Shown one piece after another: positions 1 through 9,363 of a stretch of DNA of 64,000 nucleotides (position 1 is the first letter of the stretch; every line of letters begins with the position of its first letter). Below the pieces are notes generated by a model, which was given only the letters and a program-made list of their open reading frames with translations, did no database searches and had not been told where the DNA came from. The stretch is from positions 23,296,407 through 23,360,406 of the forward strand of contig OY829539.1 of the NCBI GenBank assembly GCA_963691705.1. Direction: 5' to 3'. Made by a program: the position numbers and the translations under genes. Origin of the DNA: Viola odorata (taxonomy: Eukaryota; Streptophyta; Magnoliopsida; Malpighiales; Violaceae).

Positions 1-437
1 TATTTTTTTGACTTGAGTGATATTTGATAAGTTGAGAGCACTCCTTAAACTTATCACCTAGGTCCTTAAACTCTTCAATCCTTCTTGGAGAAAGATCGCT
101 TGAGTAGAGAACACTCCTCCCGATCTTCCTCCGGGAAACCTTTGTAATCGAATTTGTAACAAGTTTGGGTGACTCAAATATATTTGAAGCTTTGTTTGCG
201 GGATTGGTTTGAGCTTGACAAGTGGTGCATTTGTTCATTACTTCCGTTTTGTCCATCTAACAACATTCAACACTCCGGTACTTTGTTTCTTCCTTTCTAC
301 TCTATATTTCCGCTGCAAATCCGTGTCTTTGTGTGTGAACTTCGTGTCTTTCTTTCAAGTCTTGTTGATAACTCCATCGGCTAGATCCTTCTCAAGCTCC
401 ATATATCATTCGGCTTACTTACACTAGGCCGGATCAT
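1..437. other. Unassigned DNA left of the Athila fragment
   Basis: No long reading frame or recognisable protein. Similarity to Athila pol begins abruptly near 438, so this stretch is either foreign DNA joined at a breakpoint or the end of an inserted element. Its style (short pyrimidine-rich stretches, no ORF) would suit an LTR end, but I see no PBS or paired LTR to prove it. Confidence 0.35.
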
Positions 438-1433
438 ATCAACTGGACTATTGCCGATATCAAGGGCCTGTCTCCAGCCCTGTGCACCCACCGAATCTAT
501 CTTGATGATACCAACAAAATAGTTCGTCAGCCTCAACGTCGGTTGAACCCTCCCATGATGGAAGTAGTGAAGAAAGAAGTGCTGAAATTATTAGATGCTG
601 GTGTCATCTACCCCATATCTGATAGCCCCTGGGTCAGCCCTATCCAGGTCGTGCCAAAGAAATCTGGCATTACCATCACTCTAGGCCAAGATGGTGAATC
701 CAACCCAATCCGAATCCAAAATAGCTGGAGAGTGTGTATTGACTATCGGCGTCTCAACGCCGCTACAAGAAAGGATCATTTCCCGCTTCCATTCATCGGT
801 CAGATGTTGGAACGTCTCGCGGGTAAGACACACTACTGCTGTCTTGATGGGTATTTTGAATTCCATCAGATTCCAGTTGCTCTGGAGGACCAGGAAAAGA
901 CCACCTTTACCTGCCCTTTTAGAACCTTCGCGTATCGCCGGATGCCCTTTGGTCTTTGTAACGCCCCCGCTACTTTCCAGCGCTGTATGATGAGTATCTT
1001 CTCAGAATTCGTCGAGGACGGTATCGAGGTCTTTATGGATGACTTCACGGTATATGGGAATTCTTTCCACGAATGCATCTCCAATTTGAGAAAAGTCTTG
1101 CGCCGATGTGTTGAGACCAACCTAGTCCTGAACTTTGAAAAATACCGCTTCATGGTCGATCGAGGTCTCGTCCTTGGTCACATTATATCCAGCAAGGGAA
1201 TCGAAGTTGATAAGGCCAAAGTTGAGGTGATTGAATCCCTTCCATACCCATCCAGTGTGCGGGATATTCGCTCCTTCCTCGGACATGTTGGGTTCTATCG
1301 ACGTTTCATTAAGGACTTCTTGAAAATCTCCAGGCCCGTGTGCCGACTGCTGCAAAAAGACGTGGAGTTTCTATTCGATGAAGAATGCAAGGCTGCGTTT
1401 GATTTGCTGAAAAGCAAACTCACTTCTATTTGA
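438..1433 (+). pseudogene. Athila-clade Ty3/gypsy reverse transcriptase, truncated
   Basis: Reverse transcriptase part of a gag-pol polyprotein, which copies element RNA into DNA in the virus-like particle. The frame is open from about 438, upstream of the first ATG at 543, and starts at the conserved W-T-I-A-D-I-K-G-L-S motif that precedes RT. The catalytic box reads F-M-D-D-F-T-V-Y-G, typical of the Athila/Tat branch, and is followed by the L-G-H and S-F-L-G-H-V-G-F-Y-R-R-F thumb motifs. Compared with the minus-strand Athila at 56.1-57.2 kb, a segment of about 12 residues is missing at 1430, which shifts the frame and ends the ORF. Gag, protease and the 5' LTR are absent. It is a dead fragment; the clade call is firm. 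Confidence 0.88.
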
Positions 1434-3167
1434 AATTATGTGTGATGCAAGTAACCAGGCCCTGGGCGCCGTTTTGGGTCAGAAGAAAGACAAAGAAACC
1501 TATGTTATCTATTACGCGTCTAAACTTCTGGATCCAGCCCAACAGAATTACACCACTACCGAAAAAGAGCTCCTGGCAGTTATTTATGCCCTGGACAAGT
1601 TCCGCCAATATCTCCTTGGGACTCATGTTATAGTGTATTCTGATCATTCTGCTCTCCGGTGCTTGTTGACCAAGGCTGATGCCAACCCACGTCTCATAAG
1701 ATGGATCCTCTTGCTCCAAGAATTTGATATTTTAATTAAGGACAAGAAAGGATGCGAGAATCTTGTGGCCGACCATCTCAGCAAGCTTCCAGCCCAAGAC
1801 GACAATTCCAAGGAACCCATCCAAGACACCTTCCCGGATGAGTATCTTTGTCTAGCCCAAGCTGTTCAGTATCCATGGTTCTCAGATGTAGCTAACTTTT
1901 GTGCCACTAGATCTTTTCCAGCAGATGCTTCAGCTTCAGAGCGAACTCGCATTCAGAAGCAGTCCAAGTATTACATATGGGATAGCCCATATCTTTGGAA
2001 GAATTGTTCAGACCAGATTGTTAGGCGGTGTGTTACACTTGATGAAGTGCCCTCGATCCTAAAATTTTGTCATTCCTCAACGGAAGGAGGCCACTTTGCA
2101 GCAAAGAAGACGGCCCTCAAGGTGTTAGAGGCTGGATTCTATTGGCCATCAATCTTTAAGGATAGCTACATGTATTGTGCGTCATGCCCTAGATGCCAGG
2201 TCACGGGTAATATAGGTGCACGGAACCAGATGCCCTTGACGAGCATTATCTCTTGCGAAATCTTTGATCTATGGGGCATCGACTTCATGGGCCCGTTCCC
2301 GAACTCCCATGGTAACACGTATATCCTCCTTGCTGTGGACTATATCTCGAAATGGATTGAGGCCAAGGCCACTAGGACTGATGATTCCAAAGTGGTAGTC
2401 GAGTGTGCACCAATATCTTTAGCCGGTTCGGAGTCCCTAGAGCACTCATTAGCGACCGCGGCACTCATTTCTGTAACCGTGTTGTAGCATCTCTATTGAC
2501 CAGGTATAGAGTCACCCATTGGGTTTCTACAGCTTACCACCCCCAGACAAATGGTCAGGCAGAGGTGTCTAACCGGGAGATTAAAGCAATCTTGGAAAAG
2601 ATGGTCAACCAGTCCCGAAAGGATTGGAGTTTGAAGTTAGACGATGCTTTTTAGGCATACCATACTGCCTACAAGACCCCGATTGGGATGACCCCTTATC
2701 TCCTTTTCTATGGCAAGCCATGCCACTTACCCGTCGAGATTGAACACAAAGCTTTTTGGGCAATTCGCAAGGTTAACATGGATCTAGGCTAGGCCGGGCA
2801 GCAACGCCGCTTACAAATTCAAGAGCTCGAGGAGCTCCGAAGCGATGCCTATGAGAATACCCTGATTTACAAGAGTAAGACCAAGGACTTCCATGATAAG
2901 ATGCTGACACCAAAGTTTTTCGAAATTGGCCAGAAAGTTCTGCTCTACAACTCCCGTTTGAGGCTCTTCGCTGGCAAGCTGAAATCCAAATGGACTGGTC
3001 CCTACCTAGTCACTACTGTTTTTGATCATGGTGCTGTCGAGATCCAGAGCATGGATACAGGAGTTCTATTCAAGGTCAATGGCCACAGGCTCAAGCCCTA
3101 CTACGAAGGATTTCGTCCCTTCACCATCAACAAGATGGGGTTGGAGGATCCTCCCATCTCGCCCTAG
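1434..3167 (+). pseudogene. Athila RNase H and integrase, frameshifted
   Basis: Continuation of pol. RNase H starts at the M-C-D-A-S-N motif (1438) with T-E-K-E-L-L-A and Y-S-D-H-S-A-L further on. Integrase follows, with an H-H-C-C finger (about 2068-2200) and the DDE triad: Asp in G-I-D-F-M-G-P-F (about 2280), Asp in S-D-R-G-T-H-F (about 2450), Glu in A-E-V-S-N-R-E (about 2565). A frameshift near 2400 moves coding to the next frame, where TAG codons at 2652-2654 and about 2790 interrupt it. The last open piece (2901-3167) is the integrase C-terminal region. Paralogue 54489-56108 (-) is intact across these places, except for its own stop. No activity is expected. Confidence 0.87.
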
Positions 3168-3605
3168 ACTCCGTTGAGAACGTCCAGGCCTGGACGTCAA
3201 CGCCAAGGCCAACTGAACGGGCATTCCGCTTGCTGTTCCCCTCTCTTTCCCTTCTCTTTATTCTCTTACCCTGAACAGGCATTTAATTTCTTGTCTGATT
3301 GTCTATTTTATGTCCACGCATGCGCTCTCTTCTAATTAATGAGGATTTGATTTGTTTCTCTTTTTACCACGCATGTAATTACTTTCCTTGTTCCTTTCCT
3401 ATGTTTATCCCTTTGTTTCCCTCTTTTTTATTTGTCTTCATGCGCATTTGAAATTTGAACCCACTTACCTTTTTGTAGGAGGACGCTGACAAGGGGCACG
3501 CTACACCAAACCCCAGCGCGCCACGTCCACGCCATGTCAGACACGTCAGCGTGATTCTCTCCATCCATCTCTATCTCTTCCTATCTCTTTCCCCTTTCCA
3601 ACACC
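3168..3605 (+). other. Spacer between integrase and env-like ORF
   Basis: Non-coding, pyrimidine-rich DNA in the position where Athila elements keep a long leader before the third ORF. The minus-strand copy has an equivalent spacer at 53940-54488. I see no clear promoter or splice site. Confidence 0.5.
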
Positions 3606-5419
3606 TTGTCAGCCTCACTTTTCTCACATTTACCTTTCACCCAGAACGACTCACCATCCCTACCACCTCCTTCTTCTCCTTTTTCACCTCACCACCGACC
3701 TTTCACCATTGTAAGAGTGAAGAAGATGGCCCACAGAAACACCTCGGGCTCCTGCCCCAACGCTCCACCTCATAGCCTCGTGGCTTCTTCTTCCTCCACT
3801 ACCCATAGTGAAAACCCATCTCCTCCACTTTCTCCCACTTTACCTCCACCTACTGTTTCCACTTCACCACCTCTGGCCACCGATTCCGCTGTCGTTGATT
3901 CCTCTGAAAAGGAGCCCGACACCACCACTATCGTTCCTCAACTTTCACCCATGAGCAGATCCGGCAAATCGAGGGCTCCAGTGCGTAACCCCGCCACCAA
4001 AAGCTCTCGTCCAAAGAAAGCCAAGGCCTCTCCCGCGGCAAAGCATGAACTGACGGTGTCGGAGGTTCTGAAAGAGGTTCTCATCTCTGGATCCGATGGA
4101 GAAGCTGAATCCCCTGGTTCTGAGGTTGCCCCGGAGCGTGGAGAGGAGGAGAAGGACGCCATGGATGTCAGTGGCGATGGAAGAGAAGAAGGAGATGACG
4201 TCGAGGGCGCTAGTGAAGAGGCAACCGAATTTGGCCCAGCTGAGCCAGCCCCTGAGCCAAAATCCACGGCGAAAGCTCCACCAGCGCCGGAAGATGAATC
4301 CACTCCGACCACCCAGAAGCGCAAGGTCCCACCATCCGGCAAAGGGAAAGCCAAAGTCTCAACTGCCAAGAAGGCCAAGCCCTCTGTCGAGGTCTCGACC
4401 CCCTCTTCCGCGTCCACCCCTCGACCCTCTCAGGTGACTTCTGCCCCTTCTGCTGGTTGGGTTATATTTAATGACAAGCCGTCTTTAGACAGGCTGGCTG
4501 TGTTGCTTTTGAAAGGCGTGCGCCCCTGTGCACGCCTAGATATGAGTTTTCTTAAAAAAGATGCATGTAGGGTCGAAAATTAAGGAGTATGTTGCCAATA
4601 TAGGGTAGGAAGCGTTGTTCTTCCTCGAGCACCCGAATTTTGTTGAGCTCTCCCTAGAGTTCTTTACTTCGTTTTGGACTGTCTCTGAACATTTTAAGTC
4701 CAGGGGCAAGTCTGCCCCTGATTTGTCGGCCCCGAATGCTGTTAGTTTTAGGTTGATGAATAAATGGCTCCCCATGTCTATTGATGCATTTAACTGTGCC
4801 TTGGGTTTTGTTACTGCTTCTGATTTGAGCTCTGATTCATATACATCTGCTTTAACAAATTATCCTGATGACTTTGATGGTAATTCGGCGTTTCGAAATC
4901 GGCCAAAGCTCATGAAATCAGTGATCCTTGCCTGCGCATCTTGCACCGATATCTGGACCTTACCTTTGCAGGTAAGCATACTTCTTCAGGCCAGCTGTCG
5001 TTGCAAGAATTGTTCTTCTTATGGTGCATGTATAAAAACGTAGAGTTAACTTAGGCTTTTGGGTTGCCACCACTGTCACTGGCATTCAAAACAATAGTCG
5101 AGGCCCCGCCTTTGGTTCTCTTATAACTCTGCTTGCCATTACATTGCGTGGTCTCGATCTTGATAAGCATAACTCTTTAACCCCTGTCCCGGCCACGCTT
5201 CTGGACCTCAGAACTCTTGACCGGATGGGGCACCTTTGTCTCTCACGCAAAGTTTTGACTTTCAGTACAGTTTGCACCAGCCAGAGAGAACAGGTTTATG
5301 GAGCAAAGCACAGTGGCAAGTTTATTTGGCCTTCAGAAGCGCAATCTTCTACTCAGCCCCCTCCAGACCCAGCTAGTAGCTCCCGCCTAGCAGAGACTTC
5401 CGCCCCGCATGCCAGATAA
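3606..5419 (+). pseudogene. Athila third ORF (env-like), broken
   Basis: Athila and Calypso elements carry a third ORF after integrase, usually called env-like. The N-terminal part (ATG 3606 or 3726) is Ser/Thr/Pro-rich, then acidic, then Lys/Ala-rich. At about 4455 begins a conserved core (W-V-I-F-N-D-K), shared with the minus-strand copy at 52033-53939. A frameshift near 4575, a TAG near 4605, a break near 4900 and another near 5043 split it; later pieces are open at 4615-5043 and 5144-5419 (with M-G-H-L-C-L-S-R). I see no membrane segment or signal peptide in the pieces, so an envelope role is not shown. The family name rests on position and on the paralogue. Confidence 0.75.
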
Positions 5420-5538
5420 CGGGTGTGAACGCTGATTTCCAGTTGAAGCAATTTGTCCAACCAGCCTTGTTCAGGCTGAGGAAGGCTCTCCGGCCGGCCC
5501 CAGGCGCTATCCTTGACGTCTTGGTTAAACCCAGATCG

Positions 5539-6116
5539 TCACCAGGAATCAGGAACTTCAGGAAGATCTATCACAAAGAACTCCTTTTTCCAACCCTCAA
5601 CGGAAGACTCAATATGGAGGAGTTTCCAAGTAAAGGATTTGAGTGAATCGTCGTCATAACGGGGCGACATCGTTATCACACCCCGACACTTCATCAACTT
5701 AAAAAACGACTTAAGCAACAAAAGGGTAGGGGAAGTGACCCCCTTATATTTACAAAGTTCCAGAAAGGCATAAACACAGCAATAAGAATTTGGGGCTAAT
5801 TGGACGGGATTCAAATCGCAAGCAATAAGCAATTGTTTTATGAAAGGGTCGACGGGAAGCCGGAAACCATAACAGAACATTTGTGCGTACAGAACCCTAC
5901 GTTTGACCGTCAAAATGTTGTTCAAGCGTATCGACTCAGGGGCAACGGTGGGATACTACTAACCGTAATATCCATCTTTTTCTCATCGGTAGGGATAACA
6001 GCACTATGTGCGGCTAAATGCTCACCAAGAGCTACTTCAGAGGTGATACTGCTAACCGTAATATCCATCTTTTTCTCATCGGCAGACTTCGACTCAGGGC
6101 GGCGAGTCTTAGCCAT
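5539..6116 (-). pseudogene. Antisense ORF with Transposase_28-like (PF04195) domain
   Basis: Starts M-A-K-T-R-R at 6116. After a frameshift near 5935 the lower piece (5925-5539) contains Y-G-F-R-L-P-V-D-P-F-I, then Q-L-A-P-N-S and L-C-K-Y-K-G-V-T-S-P, the signature of the plant 'putative gypsy type transposon' domain (PF04195). Function of this domain is unknown; it is found in extra ORFs of Tat-lineage retrotransposons. The N-terminal part contains a peptide D-E-K-K-M-D-I-T-V-S-S-I twice, 31 codons apart. Full-length family members are several hundred residues, so this is a fragment. A TATA box at 6284-6290 on the same strand lies about 170 bp upstream of the ATG. The domain call is from memory of the motif and is fairly sure. 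Confidence 0.65.
5952..6082. repeat. In-frame direct repeat, 38 bp x 2
   Basis: Positions 5952-5989 and 6045-6082 match with one difference. The offset is 93 bp, a multiple of three, so the antisense ORF gains a repeated peptide without a shift. Confidence 0.85.
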
Positions 6117-6283
6117 GGCAGAAATAAGAAATTAAAGACGAAGAAGACGATGGAAGAAAAGAGGAAATACCTTTAGAGAAAAAGCACTTCGAGAACCCTG
6201 AATGGTGGAGAGAAAACAAGACGGCTAGAGAGAATATGAAGAAAGCAGAATGACAAAAGTAAAAAAAAGAAATAAGTGTTGGG

Positions 6284-6290
6284 TTTTATA
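6284..6290 (-). promoter_or_regulatory. TATA box of the antisense ORF
   Basis: On the minus strand TATAAAA occurs about 170 bp before the ATG at 6116, within otherwise non-coding DNA (6117-6300). The distance suits a leader of 130-140 nt. This is inference from position only. Confidence 0.4.
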
Positions 6291-6751
6291 ACCCTAGTGG
6301 CCAAACAAAACGACGAACGCTGCAGTCATTGCGTGAGGAGCGTCACGAGGAATAGACTCAAGCAATGAGTACAATTCTAGAGAAGCGCAACAACGCTTCG
6401 ATTTTGGTAAAATTCTAGAGCACGCTAGCCCTCGGTGCCCTAAAGAACGGACACGTATGTCTGTGTCATCACGAATTTTCTCTCGCATTAATGAGAGGAT
6501 CGTGAGCATTAAATGCTCTGAAAAGCAGAAATGATTTTCTGGAATAAGACAAGAGCGATATTGCAATAATGGAGATAACGCAGGATGGCGTTAGCCAAGC
6601 CGGCAGCTTTCGAGATGACGCGGGAAAGCAAAACAAAGATCAGTTATTATCTAAGAATGAAGTACAAATATTGTTGCGCGATAAAGCGTTATTACAAGAC
6701 AAAGGAAGCAAATAAAGTGAAAAATCCTCCAAAGGGTCAAGCCTTGACTAA

Positions 6752-7012
6752 TTATGGTCCAGCACGGAAATCGCAGCTGCCATTCCCGGTTCGACTCTGA
6801 AGCTTCGTCAGCTCCATTACCTTCGCCAAAGCGGCGTCTAGTTGTTCCTTCGAACCGGGAGAGCGCCGAACTTTGTCGCTCTGATCCTCGAGAAAATAAT
6901 GCAGTTCGCGGAAGCTAGCTAGCATGTCGTTCAGAAGGCGTGTATGCTGGATTTCAAGGGGATGCCGCAGGAACTCTTCCTTGTCCTTTGAAGAACTAAA
7001 CATTTGGCCCAC
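6752..7012 (-). CDS. Short ORF with coiled-coil-like C-terminus of a transposon protein
   Basis: An 86-codon minus-strand ORF rich in Leu, Glu, Lys and Arg with heptad-like spacing (L-L-N-D-M-L-A-S-F-R-E-L, L-D-A-A-L-A-K-V-M-E-L). The second half of PF04195-type proteins is commonly coiled coil, so this may be a displaced or second antisense ORF piece; it lies upstream rather than downstream of 5539-6116 on that strand, which would need a rearrangement. I do not recognise a specific family. It is also possible that it is chance. Confidence 0.3.
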   Translation of the reverse strand: MGQMFSSSKDKEEFLRHPLEIQHTRLLNDMLASFRELHYFLEDQSDKVRRSPGSKEQLDAALAKVMELTKLQSRTGNGSCDFRAGP

Positions 7013-7439
7013 TATGGAGCCTACCGGCTCATCTCGTGATAACGGATCCGATATCCCTAAAGCACGAAGCCCGCTAGTACCGAAAGATGACAGATCAAGC
7101 TGGTAAGCTGGAATTCCTTCAGGACTTTGAGGGGAAAGATTAGCGATATAAGGAGGAAAGGACCCTCACCTAAGATTCCAGACATGGACAGAAAATGACA
7201 GCCCTTGGTAAACACTCGGGCTCGTTTTTCAGTTGGGCTTATGATAACAATTAAGACAATCCTAAGGGCATTTTTGTAATTATGACCCCTGCCGAGGACA
7301 GAATCCTATAGCCCTATCGGACATCTAAGTTATCGCCACTAGACTATGAGGTGTTTTCTAGGATGGTCGACATCAGTGGGGAGGGAGGTCTCACGCGTCT
7401 CTACACGCACGACATCATCCCATCCCAGGGCAACCACGA

Positions 7440-7560
7440 CACCCTCCTCGGAGTTATCGCCCCCGGCATCACCATGGGTATCGCCCTCGGCACCCTCCTC
7501 GGAGTTATCGCCCCCGGCATTACCATGGGTATCGCCCCCGGCACCCTCCTCGGAAGTATC
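7440..7560. repeat. 51-bp tandem repeat in LTR U3
   Basis: Units start at 7440, 7491 and 7542 (about 2.3 copies), each holding ccctcctcgg and tatcgcc blocks. It sits directly upstream of the two TGACGTCA boxes and looks like an enhancer repeat. Confidence 0.8.
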
Positions 7561-7565
7561 ACCCA

Positions 7566-7665
7566 TGACGTCAGATCCAGGTATCACCCGTGACGTCATA
7601 CAGAGCGTTATCTTTCCGGGCTATCGCCTTTTTGCCCAGATATCGCCCCCAGCGGCCTATAAATA
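7566..7665 (+). promoter_or_regulatory. LTR promoter: two TGACGTCA boxes and TATA box
   Basis: Perfect palindromes TGACGTCA at 7566-7573 and 7591-7598 (25 bp apart) and TATAAATA at 7658-7665. Paired TGACG elements 60-100 bp upstream of TATA are the arrangement of as-1 type elements bound by TGA bZIP factors, known from caulimovirus and T-DNA promoters. Binding here is inference. Confidence 0.65.
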
Positions 7666-7889
7666 CTCCATCATTTTAAAACATCAAGTAAGCCTAAGAC
7701 TGCCTTCTAGAACCTCTGCTATTTTTGAACCGCTTACTGACTTAAGCATCTGAGTGTCTACGCCGGAGCCCCCCTCCGGCGCTTTGTAGGTGTGTCCGAC
7801 ACCAGCTACAGCGACTCTGACCGACAGTATTCATCATCCTGATCGTCTCAAAACTCGAATCATATCATTCATAATTACTTTGCTGAACA

Positions 7890-9042
7890 TATCAAAGATA
7901 TCACGGTCCTCCTTTTTCTTTTTGGACTTGATCAACCTTTGGGGAAATGGGGGCTCGAGAATCTTGTGAATATATTCCTAGGTGAATTCGGGTGGATTAT
8001 GGTCATTCCTTACGTCTTCCATGACCTCGACAAGTCTAGGGACTTTTGGAAGTTTTACTCTCGGTTTCGGCTTAAGTTCAAACTCTGGGGAGTGCTCAAT
8101 ATCGGGGGCTGGATATGCTGGAGGTGTCAAGGTCATTCCACTTCGCAAAGTAACTACACAGACATTGTGCTTTGGATTGTTTTCAGTTTGGGGTGGAAAT
8201 CTCCCTTGATTCTTCAGCTCCTTCATTTCTGCCATCAAGGTACTTACGTGCTTTCGAAGTTCCTCGATTTCTTTCTGTTGTTCTAGATTAATGGGCACTG
8301 GTGCATTCGGATTCGAGGGCACGATGAAAGTCTGGTCTTGTGGTGGCTGGCGTTGATACTGATTATACTAAGGTCGGGGTCTGAAGTTCTGCATGTTCAG
8401 AGGAGGTGGATGATTTCCATAAGGATTCTGTTGTTGGCTAGGTCCCGATGGCTGAGGGTTTGGAACCCATCCTGGATTCGGTTGTTTCCAGCCCTGGTTG
8501 TAGTTTTGACTGTAGGGGACTTGATTATATTGGCCAGCAGTGTTCACTTGGATTTCGTCTGGAATGTGAGGGCATGCGTCAGTGGGGTGATCCACAAAAT
8601 TACAGATTTGGCAGGCCTTAACTGGTGCGGGCTGTCCTGACATAAAAATCTAAAACATCCCCGTGAGGGAGGTCAGTTGGTTTTGTAGAGCTGCAACTTG
8701 AGCGTCTTGCCCTTGACTCATGTCAACCTCAGAAGAGGCATTCTTAGCCATGAGTTCAATAGTGGCCTTTGCGGCAGCTGGAGTAAGAGCAGTGAGAGAG
8801 CCATTGGCAACAACGTTGAGGAGGGCCTTATCATGATCCTTGAGGCCTTCACAGAAATACTGAATAAGGGCGTTCTCGCTGAGATTGTGTGAGGGGCACA
8901 TGGACTGCATCTTGAGGTATCTTTCATAGTACTGGGCCAGATCCTCTTCTTTTCTCTGGACTATAGACACAAGCTGCGTCCGAGTGGTGTTGGCGATGGA
9001 CGCTGGGTAGTACTTTTCAGTGAAGATCTTGGACATTTCCAC
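7890..9042 (-). pseudogene. Athila gag, truncated (element A')
   Basis: Capsid and nucleocapsid part of an Athila-type gag on the minus strand. The upper piece (9042-8650) matches the gag of element A (F-T-E-K-Y-Y-P; Y-F-C-E-G-L-K; L-T-A-L-T-P). An in-frame TAG at 8650 replaces a Gln codon present in A; a second stop lies at 8368. A CX2CX4HX4C zinc knuckle (C-Q-I-C ... H-P-T-D-A-C) is at about 8570-8620. The last piece, 8322-7978, is the linker with the motif N-P-K-H-N-V. Similarity ends near 7890, in the region before protease, where Tat-like LTR DNA is joined. Protease, RT and integrase are missing. Confidence 0.85.
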
Positions 9043-9340
9043 CCAAGAATGGATAGATCTTGGCGGAAGGTCATAATACCTAAAGGAGGAATTGGTGGGA
9101 TTTCGGGACCTCGATGGAGGTAGGCTAGGTCCTGGTAGAACTGACGGTCTTGGTCGGCCAGATTGAAAGGTTGTTTGTCGAGGGCAGGATGAGGGATTCC
9201 TCTACGTAGGGCAGAGGGAATTCTGGCTTATCTCCGAAGTCCTCTTTCTGTTCTGTTCAATTCAAGATAAAGGGGGGAGTAGATCTGGTGCAGATCTCCT
9301 GGTCATACAAAATAAGAAGAAACAAATTAGTACCGTTCAA
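9043..9340 (-). pseudogene. Remnant of the gag N-terminus and leader
   Basis: The first gag codons (M-T-R-R-S-A-P near 9290, as in element A near 60052) are still readable, but several hundred bases of the capsid N-terminal part found in A are missing. The PBS follows at 9341. Confidence 0.6.
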
Positions 9341-9358
9341 TCCCCGGCAACGGCGCCA
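9341..9358 (-). promoter_or_regulatory. Primer binding site, tRNA-Asp type
   Basis: Plus-strand text tccccggcaacggcgcca; on the element strand it begins TGGCGCCGTTGCCGGGGA, the tRNA-Asp type PBS of Athila and Calypso elements. Five bases separate it from the LTR end. The same 18 bases occur at 33991 and 60087. Confidence 0.9.
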
Positions 9359-9363
9359 AAATT

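Larger units (their letters stand above)
7130..7862 (+). mobile_element. LTR (Tat-like) in sense orientation, boundaries approximate
   Basis: Contains a repeat-rich U3, two TGACGTCA boxes, TATAAATA at 7658, and downstream a GC-rich stretch around 7765 in which ccggag and ctccgg can pair, followed by gtgtgtccgacacc. This arrangement (TATA, short leader, then a GC-rich hairpin near the R/U5 boundary) is common in Tat-lineage LTRs. The right neighbour is minus-strand Athila gag, so if this belongs to 5420-7862 it is the 3' LTR. The left edge is a guess. Confidence 0.5.
5420..7889 (+). mobile_element. 3' part of a Tat-like Ty3/gypsy element with antisense ORF and LTR
   Basis: Between the env-like ORF on the left and a minus-strand Athila gag on the right lies about 2.5 kb with an antisense ORF (5539-6116) of the 'putative gypsy type transposon' kind, then an LTR-like segment with TATA box in + orientation ending near 7862-7889. 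Tat-lineage elements are known to carry extra ORFs between pol and the 3' LTR, often antisense. That matches this layout. Exact ends and a target duplication could not be found; both flanks are breakpoints into Athila sequence. Confidence 0.6.

Noticed and set aside
3938..4417. 159-codon minus-strand ORF
   Set aside because: Shadow of the low-complexity part of the env-like ORF on the other strand.
4615..5043. Separate host gene with 142 codons
   Set aside because: It matches the core of the env-like ORF of element A and is only a shifted piece of that pseudogene.
7346..7753. 135-codon plus-strand ORF with Ser/Pro-rich 17-residue repeats
   Set aside because: It is the translation of the 51-bp LTR tandem repeat, which keeps frames open because 51 is a multiple of three. 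It overlaps promoter elements; no start context or domain.
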